Below are positions 26,801 through 40,800 of a DNA stretch of 64,000 nt, piece after piece. The notes below the pieces were generated by a model. That model was not told the DNA's origin. It made no database searches and saw only the letters and a program-made list of their open reading frames with translations. The position numbers were made by a program, and so were the translations under genes. The number at the start of each line of letters is the position of its first letter. The stretch's first letter is position 1. This stretch comes from Aselliscus stoliczkanus (taxonomy: Eukaryota; Chordata; Mammalia; Chiroptera; Hipposideridae), in assembly GCA_033961575.1 (NCBI GenBank), contig CM066727.1, forward strand, positions 154,427,434-154,491,433, given 5' to 3'.

Positions 26801-28840
26801 AGTATTCACAGAGCAAAATGAAATAGGGGGGATAAAAGAGCAAAAAAGGCTGGATGTATAAGTGGGTTAGGTGGCAGAGGAATAAAGGAACAATTCAAAT
26901 ATTTCACCTAAAATTTTGAATATTTACACCAAACGGTCACCCAGTAATTCTGAGTCCACCTTACTATGAAGAGAAGGTTGCTGGATTAGAGCATGGAAGG
27001 TGAAAGCAGCACTGAGGAGTACTAAACAGCAATTATATGAAGAATGTCGAGTCAAGAGTGCATGCACAATTCTTGTGGATACTGGGTGAAATGGTTCCAT
27101 TCCTGAACACTCTTGAAACAGAGCACGTCTTTTGAGGGTTTCCAAAAGTTAGGAAGTCTCATTCATTCATTCATTCAATATTTACCCTAGGGCTAGGCAC
27201 TATGCTAGATAGTGGAAACACAAGAGTCAATACAAGAGATGTGGCCCCAGCCAAATCACTGTGCTGCACAACTCCAGGGAGTGAGGCCCGGTTCACACCT
27301 TAGCGTCTGTGCACGGTGCTTCTGGGATTGAGAAGTAAATGCACAGCCTACATGGTCACATATGTTGGCCCTGAATTGCTGCCCTCTTAAAATTTGTAGT
27401 CTAGTAATGGAACGTAAGTCCAGTCTACCAATCCAACACTTACCAGGTGGATAGAGCAGCACCACGTTGTCGCCTGCATTTAGATGCCCCTTGTCACCAA
27501 GAACTGACGCAATCCTCTCTGCTCGCTTATGAAGCTGAAGGCAGCTGGCTGTGCACACAGTGGTGCCCTTTAAACAGAGCAAAGGAAAGCAGGTCAAAGC
27601 TCGTTAAGAAAATCAAACAACAAGAAGTAGAGACAGTTTGACATTATACCCGAAAGGCTTGTGCCTTGGAAGATTACTTTTAGCGAATTATCAATTCCAA
27701 TGAAAATTCCTCTAATGTAATTATGGAATAATGAAAATGCCAAAAGACGTGTGTGGTATTCCTTCTCTTTTTCAATACCTAAAGGTACTTAGAGAATATC
27801 AACATTAATTTATAGTCTTTCTTATTTAAGTTAGTTTTGAAGATACTCAGGATTTTTTTTTTTTTAATTTAAATGAGGAAATAAGAGTAAAGGGAAAAAT
27901 AAAGGAAATAAAAGTAGGATCAGGGCAGGAGTGAAGTCAGGACAAGAGATGCTGGCTGCCATATGTGGTCATGCGCATTTGCTGGGCATAAAGCACAAAT
28001 CTGGTTCTGAGTTTCTAACAGCAAAGATGTAAACAAAACAGTAACAGTGAATCAGGGTCACTAGCTGACGATAAAGGTTAACAGATTAGAAGGTGGCCGA
28101 CTATTCCTGATCTTGAGAATAAGTTTTCCTGTGGGTCTTCATAAGGATCCTTGTTGTCAATTCGAGTTTCACTGAGCTGGGCTTTTTGAAGCCCTTTTCC
28201 CTTGTAAAAATTTCCCACATGTGGGAAAGTGTGTAAAACATAAATGCACAGCCTAATGAAAAAGTATCAAGCAAGCATCTGTGTAAGACCCATCATGACA
28301 TGGAAAAGACCACTTCCAGCAGCTCCAAAGCACCCACGTTGAGTCCCCCCAGGCCAGCCTTCTCTTCCACTCCATATGTTACCTTGACTTTCGAATGTTA
28401 ATTGCTGATTTATTTTTCTTTATCTTCTTATCCCTCATGAAATTTTTGAATTTTATATAAATGGAATTGCGCTGTATATACTTTTGTGCTTTGCTTCTTT
28501 CTCTCAACATTATCTTAAGGGTCATCTAATGCTGCTGTGCCTAGCTATAGTTCATTCATTTTTGTTGCTGTATATTTAAATTTATGAATACACAACAATT
28601 TATTCATCCATTCTACTGCTGATGGACACTTGTTCTTGTACATATCCTGGTGCATAAATATGGAAGTTTTGGTAATGTATAGATCTAAAAATGGAAATGC
28701 TAAGAGCCGGCCGAGTGGATCAGTTTTAAAAGCTCACTCAAGAGTGTGAGCTGAGCTCTGAGCAACAGCAGTTCGATGCCCAGCCCGAGCTGAGCTGCCG
28801 CTAAGCTGCCAACAGGTGGCAGGATGGCTCAGCTAAAAAA

Positions 28841-28895
<55 letters not shown>

Positions 28896-31800
28896 AATGG
28901 AAATGCTAGATCACCAGTAAGCCTATCTTCAACTTTACTGGATAATGTCAAATTGTTCTTTAATCTGTCATGCCAATACCACATGGTCTTAATTACTATA
29001 ACCGTATACCTGAAAAATATCTCATGATGAAAATAAGTTTTACTGAACTGTTTCTTTTAAAAATAATTTTTAACTTCAGTAATACAGAATAGGACATGTT
29101 CAGCATAGAAAATCTGGAAAATATAGGTAAATAAATATAAGATGGAACCACTAATAACATCTTGGTGTATATTTTCCTAGTTTTAAAAATTAAGTATATA
29201 TAAGATATAAATTCATAAGCAACATTTAAAAAAAGGTATCACTTTATACTACCTGAGAGAGAGGGGCTGTGGAGTGTTTTAGCTAAGAATGTGGGCTCTG
29301 AAGCCAGTTTGGGTTCAAATGAAAGAGCCAATTCCTAGCCCTACTACTTACTAACCCTGTGGTTGAGGCGAGTTATTTTACATCCCATTGCCTGTTTCTT
29401 CAACCTTGAAATGAACTATGAAATATGAAGCACCCAGAACAGGGTCTTCAGTAAGTACTCAATTATTATCACTCAAGTTTTATATCCTATTTTTTCTACT
29501 TACACATTATGAATATTTTCTGAGTCATGAAATATTCTTCTGTAATTGTTTTGAATGGCTAAATTATATTTCATCTTGCTTATATGCCATAATTTAGTCA
29601 ATTGTCTATTGTTGACATTAGGGTTATAACACTAAAATGAATGTCACTTTGACTAAAGTCAAGTTAAATTCATAAGGCCATTTCTTACAACATTCTTCTT
29701 GCATGGTATAGCAGCAAACTAAACTTCAGGAAAAACAATTTTCTGGGCATAAGGGAACAGTGTGATATGGTTATTAAGTTTTCTGGTAGTCTGGCCTAAT
29801 CCAAGGTAAAATCTTAGAACATGCAGAAGAATAAACAAACTACATACATGATTACAGATAGTCATCCACATGTGTACTTCTCTAACCGAGAAGCAAACTT
29901 ATGCTCACTAAAATATCTGGGGTGAGGATTTCACAGGGCCATAACTGTAGCCAAGCTTGGCAGTGGGATGGAAAGTAAGCTGGATTGACATCTTACTGAA
30001 ATGAGAGGACCCTAATGATTCCATGGGCTTGAAGAGAAGCCCATTTCATGTAGAGGTGGAGTAAGGAAGTCCCAAAGTTTGCTACCATACAGTAGTGGCT
30101 TTTAAGGTTTTTAATGACTTTTTACTAAAATGCACAGCATATTCCTCTCATTAAGTTCCATCACTACATAAATTTTCAAAGGTAGGGGTAGTGTGTGTGT
30201 GTAAAATATATCAGAATCTAAGGGGGCCAGAGCAGAAGGGGGCAATTTGGGTAAGTCCCCTGAGAGATTCCAATAGGCCCTGCTGGTAAGAATCTGTTAC
30301 ATGCCATGTCACAGTACTTTTAGCCTCTGACTCAGCCATTAAAACAAACAGATCTCAGCAGACTTCCACAGAATGTATAACAAAAAATATAATATTCTGA
30401 TGACCCATCATTAGAAAGCAGTAGTTGAATGCACTCTTGAATAATTTTCAATTCGCTTTTTGTCTGTTAGCAATAAATCATTTAAGTATTTACTGAAAAT
30501 AACTCTGGTTTTTAAAATGTTGACCTATAGTCACTTTCTTCCTGGCAGAAATCAAAGAACTAAAGGTCAAACCGGGTAAAAAAAAATTATATGACATAAT
30601 GCATTCTATACATCTGTAGATATATGTAATTGCACTGTTGGCGCCACCGTTCCTGTCAGAACTAAATAAAGATGACTTGATTGTAACACAAGAAGGGATG
30701 GTATTAATAATACCGCAGGAAGTTTCATTTCAACCTTGAAGTGATTGCACAATTTAGCCTTGTATGTCAAAACAAGGCCAACTCCTTCCTCAGTTAGCAA
30801 TAGAAATTTTCTGATGCGAGAAAGTGATCAAGAGTGCCTACAATATCCCCACAGTAGTCAGCTGATTCGATACATAACTGAATTTTTCATACCTTTGCAT
30901 TTAACAGCATGAAGAGTACATGGTCAGGAGTTGCCTGGGCTCGCCACTGTAAAATCTCTGCCAGGAATTGGTGCTAAAGTCATAAAGCAGAAAAAAGAAT
31001 CAGGGTCAGCACATCTACCACCTGCTACCTGAAGTTTACATTCTGTCCTTGACTTAGTAGTAAAAATCAACACTTAATGCAACACTTACCTTCCTCACTA
31101 AATCGTTCTCTTCAATTTGCCCGAGGTCCCTTCCTGCAGCTTGTGCTATGCGTTTTCCAGCCACCAGGTTCCCAACCATCACAGAAGCAGGGCCTACACC
31201 TGTAAGTAAAGGCAAAAGTCAACTCTCTGGAGGTGGTAATTCAAGCCACATGCCCAAAGCATTTCCAGTCTGACACAAACTGGTTCAAACTCATTGAGCA
31301 CTTTCCTTAAGCCCTGGAAACACAGGAGGAAAGAAGACAAACAGCTTGAATTCTAGTGGGGAAAGGCAACCAGTAAGTACACATGCAAATAACCAGAAAA
31401 CCAGAATAGGATCACAGGAGGGGGACAGTTGTGGGGTGGAGGGCAGTAGGTGGGTTCCTATAGCTTGGAAATTGGCAAGTTTTCATTCTGAGGAGGTGAC
31501 AGACAGTTGGTTAACGTTGGTTCCTATTGATAAATGATTTAATCTGCTCCAATCACAATGCAGCCCTAAAAGTGGAATTACTAGTATTGAATACCTGGGC
31601 TGAAAAGAAAGCTAACATCTACGAGGGCTGAGTGAGTTCATCAGGAATATCAGAAGTGCTTTATTAAAAGTAAATAATGACATCCAGGTTGTGGGACATT
31701 CTACAAGACAACTGGCCTGGACCTTCAAAACCACCCATGTCTTGGGCCGGCCGAGTGGCGCAGTGGTTAGGAGCTGGCTTGGGAAGCCAGTGGCCCCAGT

Positions 31801-34800
31801 TCGGGTCCCACATATGAGGGCCAGTGACACTGCCCTCAAAAAAAAAAAAAAAAAGTATTAAAACCACCCATGTGTTGAAGACAAAACAGGGCTGGGAGCT
31901 TCTAAACTAAACGACATGACAGCCAAATGCAATGTATGACCATGACCAGATACCAGGTTTTTTCAAAATCAGCTATAATAAACAAATGGAGAAATTTGAA
32001 TACAGACTGTGTATTATTAGATGAAAGCATTATAGTCAAGTTAAATTTCTTAATAGGATAATGGCATTGTGGTTGATTAGGAAAATTTTAAGAGAATGTT
32101 TTTGTTCTTTGGAGATACATTGCTGAAACACTTAGTGTCACAATGTCTGTAATTTACTTTCAAAGAGTTCATTAAAAAATGTTAACAGGGCCGACTGAGT
32201 GGCTCAGTTGGGTAAGAGCTTGCTCAAGAGTGTGAGCTGAGCTCTGAGCAACAGCAGTTCGATGCCCAGCCTGAGCTGAGCTGCCGCTAAGCTGCCAACA
32301 GGTGGCAGGATGGCTTAGCTAAAAAAAAAAAAAAATGTTAACAATTGGTGAATCTAGGGGAAGGTATATGGGTGTTCATTATACTATTCTTTTAACTTTT
32401 CCATAGGTTTGATACTTCAAAATACAAAGGGAGAATATCTCTTTTTTCAAGAAAAAAAATGGTAGCGTACTGTATGCTTTTCTTAGTGGTCACTTAAAGA
32501 TTTAAGACTCTACCGAACCATATTAAGATGGCTAAAAGAAAAATTTATCACCAGCTGAGTTTTGAATAATGCTGATGCTACGCTTATATTAATATTAAAT
32601 ATGTGTTATTGCCCAAATCTATTGAGCCTGCTTTTGAAACAGCTGGGAAAAAAATCACTTCAATCATAGAATCACTTTTTTTTTTTTTTTTTTGAGGGCA
32701 GTATCACTGGCCCTCATATGTGGGACAGAACTGGGGCTGCTGGCTTCTCAAGCCAGCGCCCAACCACTGCGCCACTCGGCCGGCCCTAGAATCACTTTTA
32801 AATATTTGGCAAAGCTGGGTAATAGGTGCCACTTTTTTGTGTGTGAAATTATTTCAAAATAAAACATTAAAATTTTTTAAAATCAAATAAGAAATTCAAA
32901 CAGCATAAAGTACTCCAACACATTGACTGCTGAACACTTAATTTACAAAAGGCCTAATGCAATTAAGTATAATATGCAAAGTTCCTTTCTAAGAAATGCA
33001 TAATAAGTTATAAATACAGCATGTTGGAGACAGGCTTTTATATAGACAGGGACTCCGTGTATTTGACTGTATAAGTTGCCCAATCTTGGATTCATACAGC
33101 TAAGTAAATAAAAGTGTGACATTTTAAAAAGCAAACTTTTCAGAGTAGTTTAAAACAACACAAATAATTCAGCAGCAATTTCTTTAGGTCCTTCTGCATA
33201 TATTTCTTGAGTCTATGGGTCACAGAGAGCAAAAAATAACTGAAAGTGATAACATCTAGGAGACTAATTGCTGACACTTCTCTGTACCTGTAAATATGCC
33301 TTTTTATTTTTCCCACAAAACTAAATTTTCTGTGGCATAGACTGCTAGTCATCAATGGCAATATCTATTCTCCTTTTCTTCCTTAAAAACACCACCCAGG
33401 TTTTAGCTGGGCAAATGCCTGGAAAAAAACTATGTATGTTCTTTAGTATGGGATAAGAATATGTCAGATGATGGGCCAGCCGAGTGGTGCACTGGTTAAG
33501 GATTGGCTTGGGATGCCAGCTCTGAGCAGCAGAGCCCCGGTTTGGATCCTACATGAGGGCCAGTGATGCTGCGCCCTCTACAGCTAAGATGGTGAATAAC
33601 AGCTCAACCTGGAGCTGGGCTGCCGTGAGTCACTGGGAACGGCGTAGACTGCAACCCCTGCTGCAGTGGGGCTGGCAGGCAGCTGGCGTGAGCTTTCATG
33701 AGCTGCCAAGAGCCGCCATCCAATGGCTGGCTAGCGACTGCCTCAGCCAGGAAGAGCACAATGATAATACCAACATGGGCCAGTGAAGCACTGTCCTCCA
33801 CGACTAGACTGGAGAACAAAAGGAGAGCAACTTGTCTATTTTCCTTCCCTGGTTCCCCAATGCTGTTCCCCTCCACCAATTCCCCAATAAAATCTTAAAA
33901 GAATACGTAAGATGAAGAAATACATGCAATTTCTAGAAAATATGTTTAAAGGAGGAGGGTATTCCCTTCTTTGCTTTTTTTTCTCCTGCCTGCTAGCTGG
34001 AATGCAGGATTGATGGCTGGAGGTCAGGGAGCCTAACTGGACCCTGAGGCAGTATGCTAGGGATGGCTGTGGCAGACTGTATTATCTACAACCCTTCCTT
34101 TCCTCTCTATCCTTGCTATATGGGAGGAAGATACCTCTTTGCTGACTTTGGGCATGGTTTGACTTGTTTGGGACAATGAAACGTTAAAAGACAAGACACA
34201 AACAGAAGTTTTAAATACGCTTGTATGGTTTGGTTTGCCTTCTTCCTTTTGCCATCTGCTTTGAGAAAAACATGGCTCAGGTAGCTGCTGGTCCCATGAT
34301 GAGGAGACACATGGAACAGTTCTGAACCCAACCTACAGCCTGGAGCCAAGCCATGCTCAGCTGATCCTGGCTAAGCTCAGCAGATCCACATCCCATGAGT
34401 GGGAAATAAATGCTTATTTTAAGCCACTGAGTTTCAGGGTTATTTGGTGTGCAGCCTATCTATAACAACAATAGGCTGATACAACGCAGGAGCAAAACGA
34501 TGGGAAGCTGGAGCCACAATGATGGAGGAGCTGCCATCCTAGTCCTGGACTGCCTAGCTCTGCATTTCTTTTACCTGAGAAAGAAATAAACTTATTTAAG
34601 TTGCTGTTGCGTTTTTCTGAAACTTGCAGCCCAAACTAGTCCTAACACATTCCCATTCTTTACACAATAACTCCAACAGGCATCGCAATGATATTCTGTC
34701 ACTGGGCTCTCTTAACACTTTTTTTATCTTCCTTTCCTTTTCTTTTTTTTGTTTAGCTGAGCCATCCTGCCACCTCTTGGCAACTCAGTGGCAGCTCAGC

Positions 34801-37800
34801 TCGGGCTGGGCGTCGAACTGCTGTTGCTCAGAGCTCAGCTCGCACTCTTGAGCGAGCTCTTAACCAACTGAGCCACTCGGCCGGCCCCTCCTTTCCTTTT
34901 TTTTAAAGCTCACTCCTATCCATCTCCACTTTCTGTGTTAAGTCCCACCCTGTCATGCTATCCCCCACATTATTTCCACCTTGTTTCTGCCATGATTTTC
35001 AAACTGCTTTGGTCTGACCCACATGTATCCCACTAAGATCTAAGCAGATAATCACCACAGACAGCAAAAATACTGAATCCAACCCTAATGCTTTCACAAC
35101 ACAGGTAGATGTTACGCCTATGTGGGCTTAGGAATAAATCTTTTATACAGGTTTTAGTATTTAATAAAATTGATTGAAATCTGACTAGCAAAGGAATATT
35201 TTTAAGCATCCACTATGTCTCTAGGTAGCATCATGTAAGCATCTACTATGACATGAAAGTTTTGTTAAAGGAATCTTAGATGAAATGCTATTTAAAATAG
35301 GATTTTAGGGCCGGCCGATTGGCGCGGTGGTTAAGTGCTGGCCCCGTTTCGGGTCCCACATATAAGGGCCAGTGACACTGCCCTCAAAAAAAAAAAAACA
35401 AAAAAAAAACCCCACAAAAAACAAAAAAAAAACATAAAATAGGATTTTACTTATATTACAAATGAACGTAGGACTGAAGTGTTAATAGAATTTGAGATGG
35501 AGAAGAATTGTGTTCTATACAACTGTCAGAACCTTAGGCAGGTAATATGAAGATACTCCTGTTTACATATTTCTTGATGAGTAATGTACAGATTTCTTGA
35601 TTTTAACTGCCCCTTTAGAATCTTAGCCTCCATAAGCTCTTATTTCCACTAGCAGAAACTGATAAATATATACTTTAGCTCTATACACACTGTTACTAAG
35701 ATAAGGTTAGTTGGTGAGCTGACAATAACATCTAGATAAACAACTGTGCTGTGATCTTAGCCACCAGACCACTGAAGTAGTAATTACTGCAAAGCAGAGT
35801 ATATTAACATTTTAATATCCCGATAAAAACATCCTAGAGAGTCAGAGGCTTACCTATATTTTATTATTATACATGTTTACCTTTCAGCCAAAGCTATCTT
35901 ACAGAATATAAATGCAACGCTTCCCTTTTCCTTCCTCATCTTCCCACTTTTATCTTCTCTTCCTACTACATTTAGAGGCTGATGTGCTGACGTGCACACA
36001 CACTGTGTGTGTGGTTGTGAGTGTGTGTATAGTGGCAGCAGGATCTGGTAAAGGCGAGATCTGGCCAAAGGGTGAAACTGACTGTTTTGTTTCTCTTTTC
36101 CATGTGGCAATTCACATATTCTTATTTGCATCTCGAATTCATAGGCACATGGCAAATGCCAAACATGCAATTCATCTGTGCTTAAAATCCAGGAAATTTC
36201 TGAATTAAATATCTTTATCTAATACCTCAGAGGTATTACAGGCCCAAATCAGACCCCTAAAGCTACAAAGGAATGAAGGATGACTCTAGGTAAGACAGTC
36301 CCAACAGAAAGGTAGTATAACTTAGTGATTCAGAGTGTGGATTTGAGAGTCACAATTAGTGTGAAACTCTACTAACCTCTGCCACTAACTAGCTATATGA
36401 CATTGGGCACAATTGTTAACTTTTCTGAACTTTACTTTTCACAGCTGGGGGCAAAACTTTAGGATCACATTTGCAAAATGTAACATTTAGCTATTATTTG
36501 GATTTTAGTAAGCACTGAATAAATACTAGCCATTCTTATCATCAGAACCTTCCCTATAGGACTTGCTTTATTCTACTTCCACAAGTGGGATTCTGATCAT
36601 CTTTTTTTTTTTTTTTTTTGAGGGCAGTGTCACTGGCCCTCATATGTGGGACCCGAACCGGGGCCGCTGGCTTCCCAAACCAGCGCTTAACCACCGTGCC
36701 ACTCGGCCGGCCCGGATTCTGATAATCTTGACCTCATACCTTATATCCAGGGGAATAAAGGAACACTACTAAGAATTACTCAGAAGAGGAAGCCAATAGT
36801 GAACCCAGGGAAACCTATTCTGTGGGGGTCTCAGTCCTCCCTGCTTTTGGTCAGCTGATAACTATTCTCATGTTACTGATCTTTGTAAAGTCTAATTCTA
36901 GAGAAAGAATCATCCTGAAAGAACTCAGCTTCTTGATATTATAATTTTAATATTATGTCTTCAAAGCCAGCATATTACCTGGTTGCTTTTGCCGGGGTTT
37001 TGGCAAATTGGTCACACATGTATGTGGGCACATGAGGATATTGCACGGATGTAGAGATCCCTCCAGAAAGAGCTGTTTTGTCTGAGATATATGGATCCCT
37101 CCCAGTGGAGTTTTTGGCAATGTATTGGCAGGCACCAGAGCAAGACAATAAACCCCAACTTGATGAATGCTATCAATTGCCTAGAAAAATACAAAGAAAA
37201 ATATTCAGTGAGATTAATTTTAATACATTTGACATCCTCCTGACATAATTCATTATTCTACTTTAGGGTTTTTCTTTCTCCATCCATTCTAGGTCTAGAA
37301 TCTGACAGATTATTAAGATCTTATACATCTAAAGGTATCTAATCAGTGATGGCAGAGGTCAACAGAAGAAGGGTAAGATACGATCTAAATGGAAGAGGTG
37401 GACACTGATTTGCAAGCCTCGATATGTTTTCTCTTGAGCGATAATGTCAAACACCTAGAAATTTATTTTGGTTAATATTTTAGCTGTCCAAAATAGCTCA
37501 ATTAAATAGAGGCAAAGTAGTTTCATGATGAACACAACAGAAGCTCTGTAAGTGGGTCCCTGCTTAAGGGGCTCACCAGGTTAGCAGGACTCCCCTCTGC
37601 AAACATCCAGGCGAGGCCCACCGCACACTTGACACTGGAGGCCACCAGCTCCCTCAGCGCACCTCTGCTCCCACCACACACCTGTGTGCTCGCAGAGCGG
37701 CAGTGGTGCTCACTTCTACACTTCCTGTCAGTTCATATTCTTCTGTTCTCATAATTCAATTAACTATTAAATCAACTGATAAAATATAAGTGCAAAACTA

Positions 37801-40800
37801 CAGAGTTATGCTTTGGAAAGACTTATTAAAGGTGAGTTCCTAATAAACTAATGTTGATAGGTAGACAAGTTATTTCTAAAAGGTCAGGATTATGTATTCC
37901 AGTCCTTTTTCAAATACTCATGTTCTAGCCTAACTTAAAGGAAATAAAACCAGAAACCAAAGACAATGCATTTGGATGCAGTTTATGAAAATAATTTGAA
38001 TTGGAACTCAAATTGTTGTACCCATAATCACACTACTCTACATGAAATGAACGCACATTTATATGTTTTTGTGTTAAAATGTAATACTTGAAGGATTTCT
38101 CATTTTTATGATTTTCTGCTTCAACCACCTTTTAAAACTGAGCAACCAAACTTACCAGTTCCAAACATACCAGCTAAGAGGGCTCTATTGCATTAATTAC
38201 AGGTATTAATTGAAAAGATGATACAGCCTTAGAAGAAGGATGCACCAACAGTCATAAAGACAAACAAAACCTTTCATTGAAACAAGTTAAAAGGTCAAAG
38301 GAATAAACCTGAAAATCAATACTCCTCAGACTCTACTACTAACCTACAGAGACAACTGGGAAATGGCAAGTATGGCAGAGTTCCTAAGTCTCTGGCATCT
38401 GAGAATACACAGAAAGTTAACAAATGGGGCCTGGATTCCCCACTGAAAATACACTGTCTGGTGAGTCATCTCTTGACCACCTTCCTTAGATGGTGCTGAG
38501 TTCAGTATTTGGTTTATTATATAGAGACCTGGAATTAAACAACCTCTGGGCTCTACCTGCCAGTACATATGATGTCCTTACTGTTCTACGATGGATCCAA
38601 GTGCCCCAAGCTGAGAAGAGCATGGGAAAACAGTACCCTCTTATTTCATGCCCAAATCAGACCCCCAATGACTTTTACATGAATTTGGATTAGTAAGTTA
38701 GCACTGCATTTAATTCCTACAGTTACTTTCCAAGGAAAAGTAACAAACATCCTGAAAAAAATGTATAATTCACCACAAGATTCAACCATTATGCTCCAAA
38801 GTTCACTCTGAATGAAATAAGCAGTTTAGTTGTTTAAATATATGCACAGTATAAAAAATATTCTTTTTGAAGGTCTGATTCTTAGCTATCTATCAGAGGT
38901 CAGCCCATTCTCACCTTCTTATTGTCTTTTCTGTCTAGTCTATCTTCAGTAGATGCTCTTTCTTTTCTCTGATTTTCCACTACAAATGCCCTATGCTATA
39001 CCAGCTGACAATTCAGAATCACAGATCTCGAGGACAGAAAGAAATCTTCAAAGTCATCTAGGCCTATCACTCATCTGATGCTTGCATTGTTTCTACAACA
39101 TTACCACTAATTGGCAGTTAATAAATCCACTGCCCCAAGCAGACAAGTTACAGACGTTGGGAACACTCCCAATAACAGGTATGTTGCTATGGCAAGGACA
39201 GTCCATGCTTTCTGTGGACCCTCTATTTACCAGCAAACATTCACTGAGCCTACTGTGATGATGTGCTGGCATAGCTGACGGGTTCTGGGCTCTGAGCAGG
39301 AACAAGAGATAAAGTCTTTGCCTTTACAGGGCTTATATTACAGTAGATGTACAAAACAATAAGTATCAAATACTTATATGGTGATAAATACTAAGTAGAA
39401 AAATAGAGAAGAGTGAGGGGACAGAGAGTGAAAGGGAATGTTATTTCAGTGGGCCCCTCTAAACTCCTTATTGGAGATTATGCTTATGATGATTATTTTT
39501 GCTATTAATAATAATCACCATCATCATTTGCTGAATATAGGCAGTAAATACTGCAATTAATTATCTAATTACTATCAATTAATCCTTCTAATAGGTTTGT
39601 AAATGAGATGATGTTATGCCCACTTTACAGGTTAGGAAATAAGCTCATTGAGGTGATGTAACTTGCCTAAAGGCAAGTGTGTGGTCGGGAGTGGAGCTGG
39701 GAGTCAAAGTATGATTCTAAATGAAGCCAAAGCTCTTTTCATCATTCTAGCCTGCTCCCTCTAGAAACATATCCCTCATACTGAGCCCAAATCTTTCTTT
39801 TGGCTCATGTCCCTAATGGTTTATGTCCTTAGATCTTTAACTCCACAGTAAAGCCCCTTCAAAGCAAGAACAGCAGCCTGAATTGGATCCCTTGCACTCC
39901 AAGCACCACTTATACCATGTAGTACGACTGTAGGTGATAAGTGTTTTGATTACTGTCAAAAATGTGTCCCACATATGGGCAGTTAAAACATTCTCATGAG
40001 TTTTACACTCAGGCACAAAAAAATGAAAGAGTTTGCTGAGGCAAGTCAATTTAATTGTTTTTGGCAACCTGAGTAGAAAAATACTATGTGGTTCAGAAGA
40101 ACTAGTGTTAATTATCTGATTTTGCTAATAGTACTCAGAATATTTAATTAACGATTGGTAGTAGTAGTAATAATAATAATAATAATAATAATGTGGCATA
40201 ACTAGTCCATCAAAGAAAATGCTTCAGCAGTGGCGGCTGCCACCTCTGACAGCAAAACCGACCTGCCCCGACAAAGACCCAGGTGAGCTCACCTGCAGCA
40301 CACGGCTCATCCACTGGAAACTATCTTCCTCAGAAGCGTCGGGTCTTTGCTCCGCAACCACCACGATACGCTCATCATAAAATACAGACACAGAAAACAC
40401 AGCAATTCTAAGAGAGACAGATCAAACACATCAGGACTCCCTTCACAACCAGTCCTATTTTCTTTGCTCAATTGGAATACAGAGAAGAGACATCCCCACC
40501 ACACTACCAAGGGATGAGTAGTTGAGAGAAGAAAATGTCACAATCATTACCATCAAAACAAGCACTCAAAAGACATGTATTAAGCACCACTGTCGTGAAG
40601 GTTGGGACACAGCGAGAAATAAGACAAAGGCTCTGTCTTAGTGGAGTCTGCATGTCAGAGAGACAGAACAAACAAATGTAACGTCATGTTGTACTATACA
40701 CTGGGAGAAAGTGTGGCAGGGCGCGGGTGGAGTGGTGTGCGGGCGGACACTGAAGGCAGGGTGGTTGGGGGGTGCCTCCCTGAGGAGCGGACACTGGAGC

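Larger units (their letters stand above)
28380..29720 (+). repeat. Old L1 3' end, interrupted
   Basis: 'tacacaacaatttattcatccattctactgctgatggacacttg' style text and the block at 29480-29650 ('ttgtctattgttgacatt') are the old-L1 3' pattern. Interrupted by SINE M (28702-28893) and a MIR (29265-29470). Confidence 0.6.

Noticed and set aside
27840..28900. Tetranucleotide repeat considered as a CRISPR-like or satellite array
   Set aside because: It is simply the expanded A-rich tail of an M-type SINE; no spacers.
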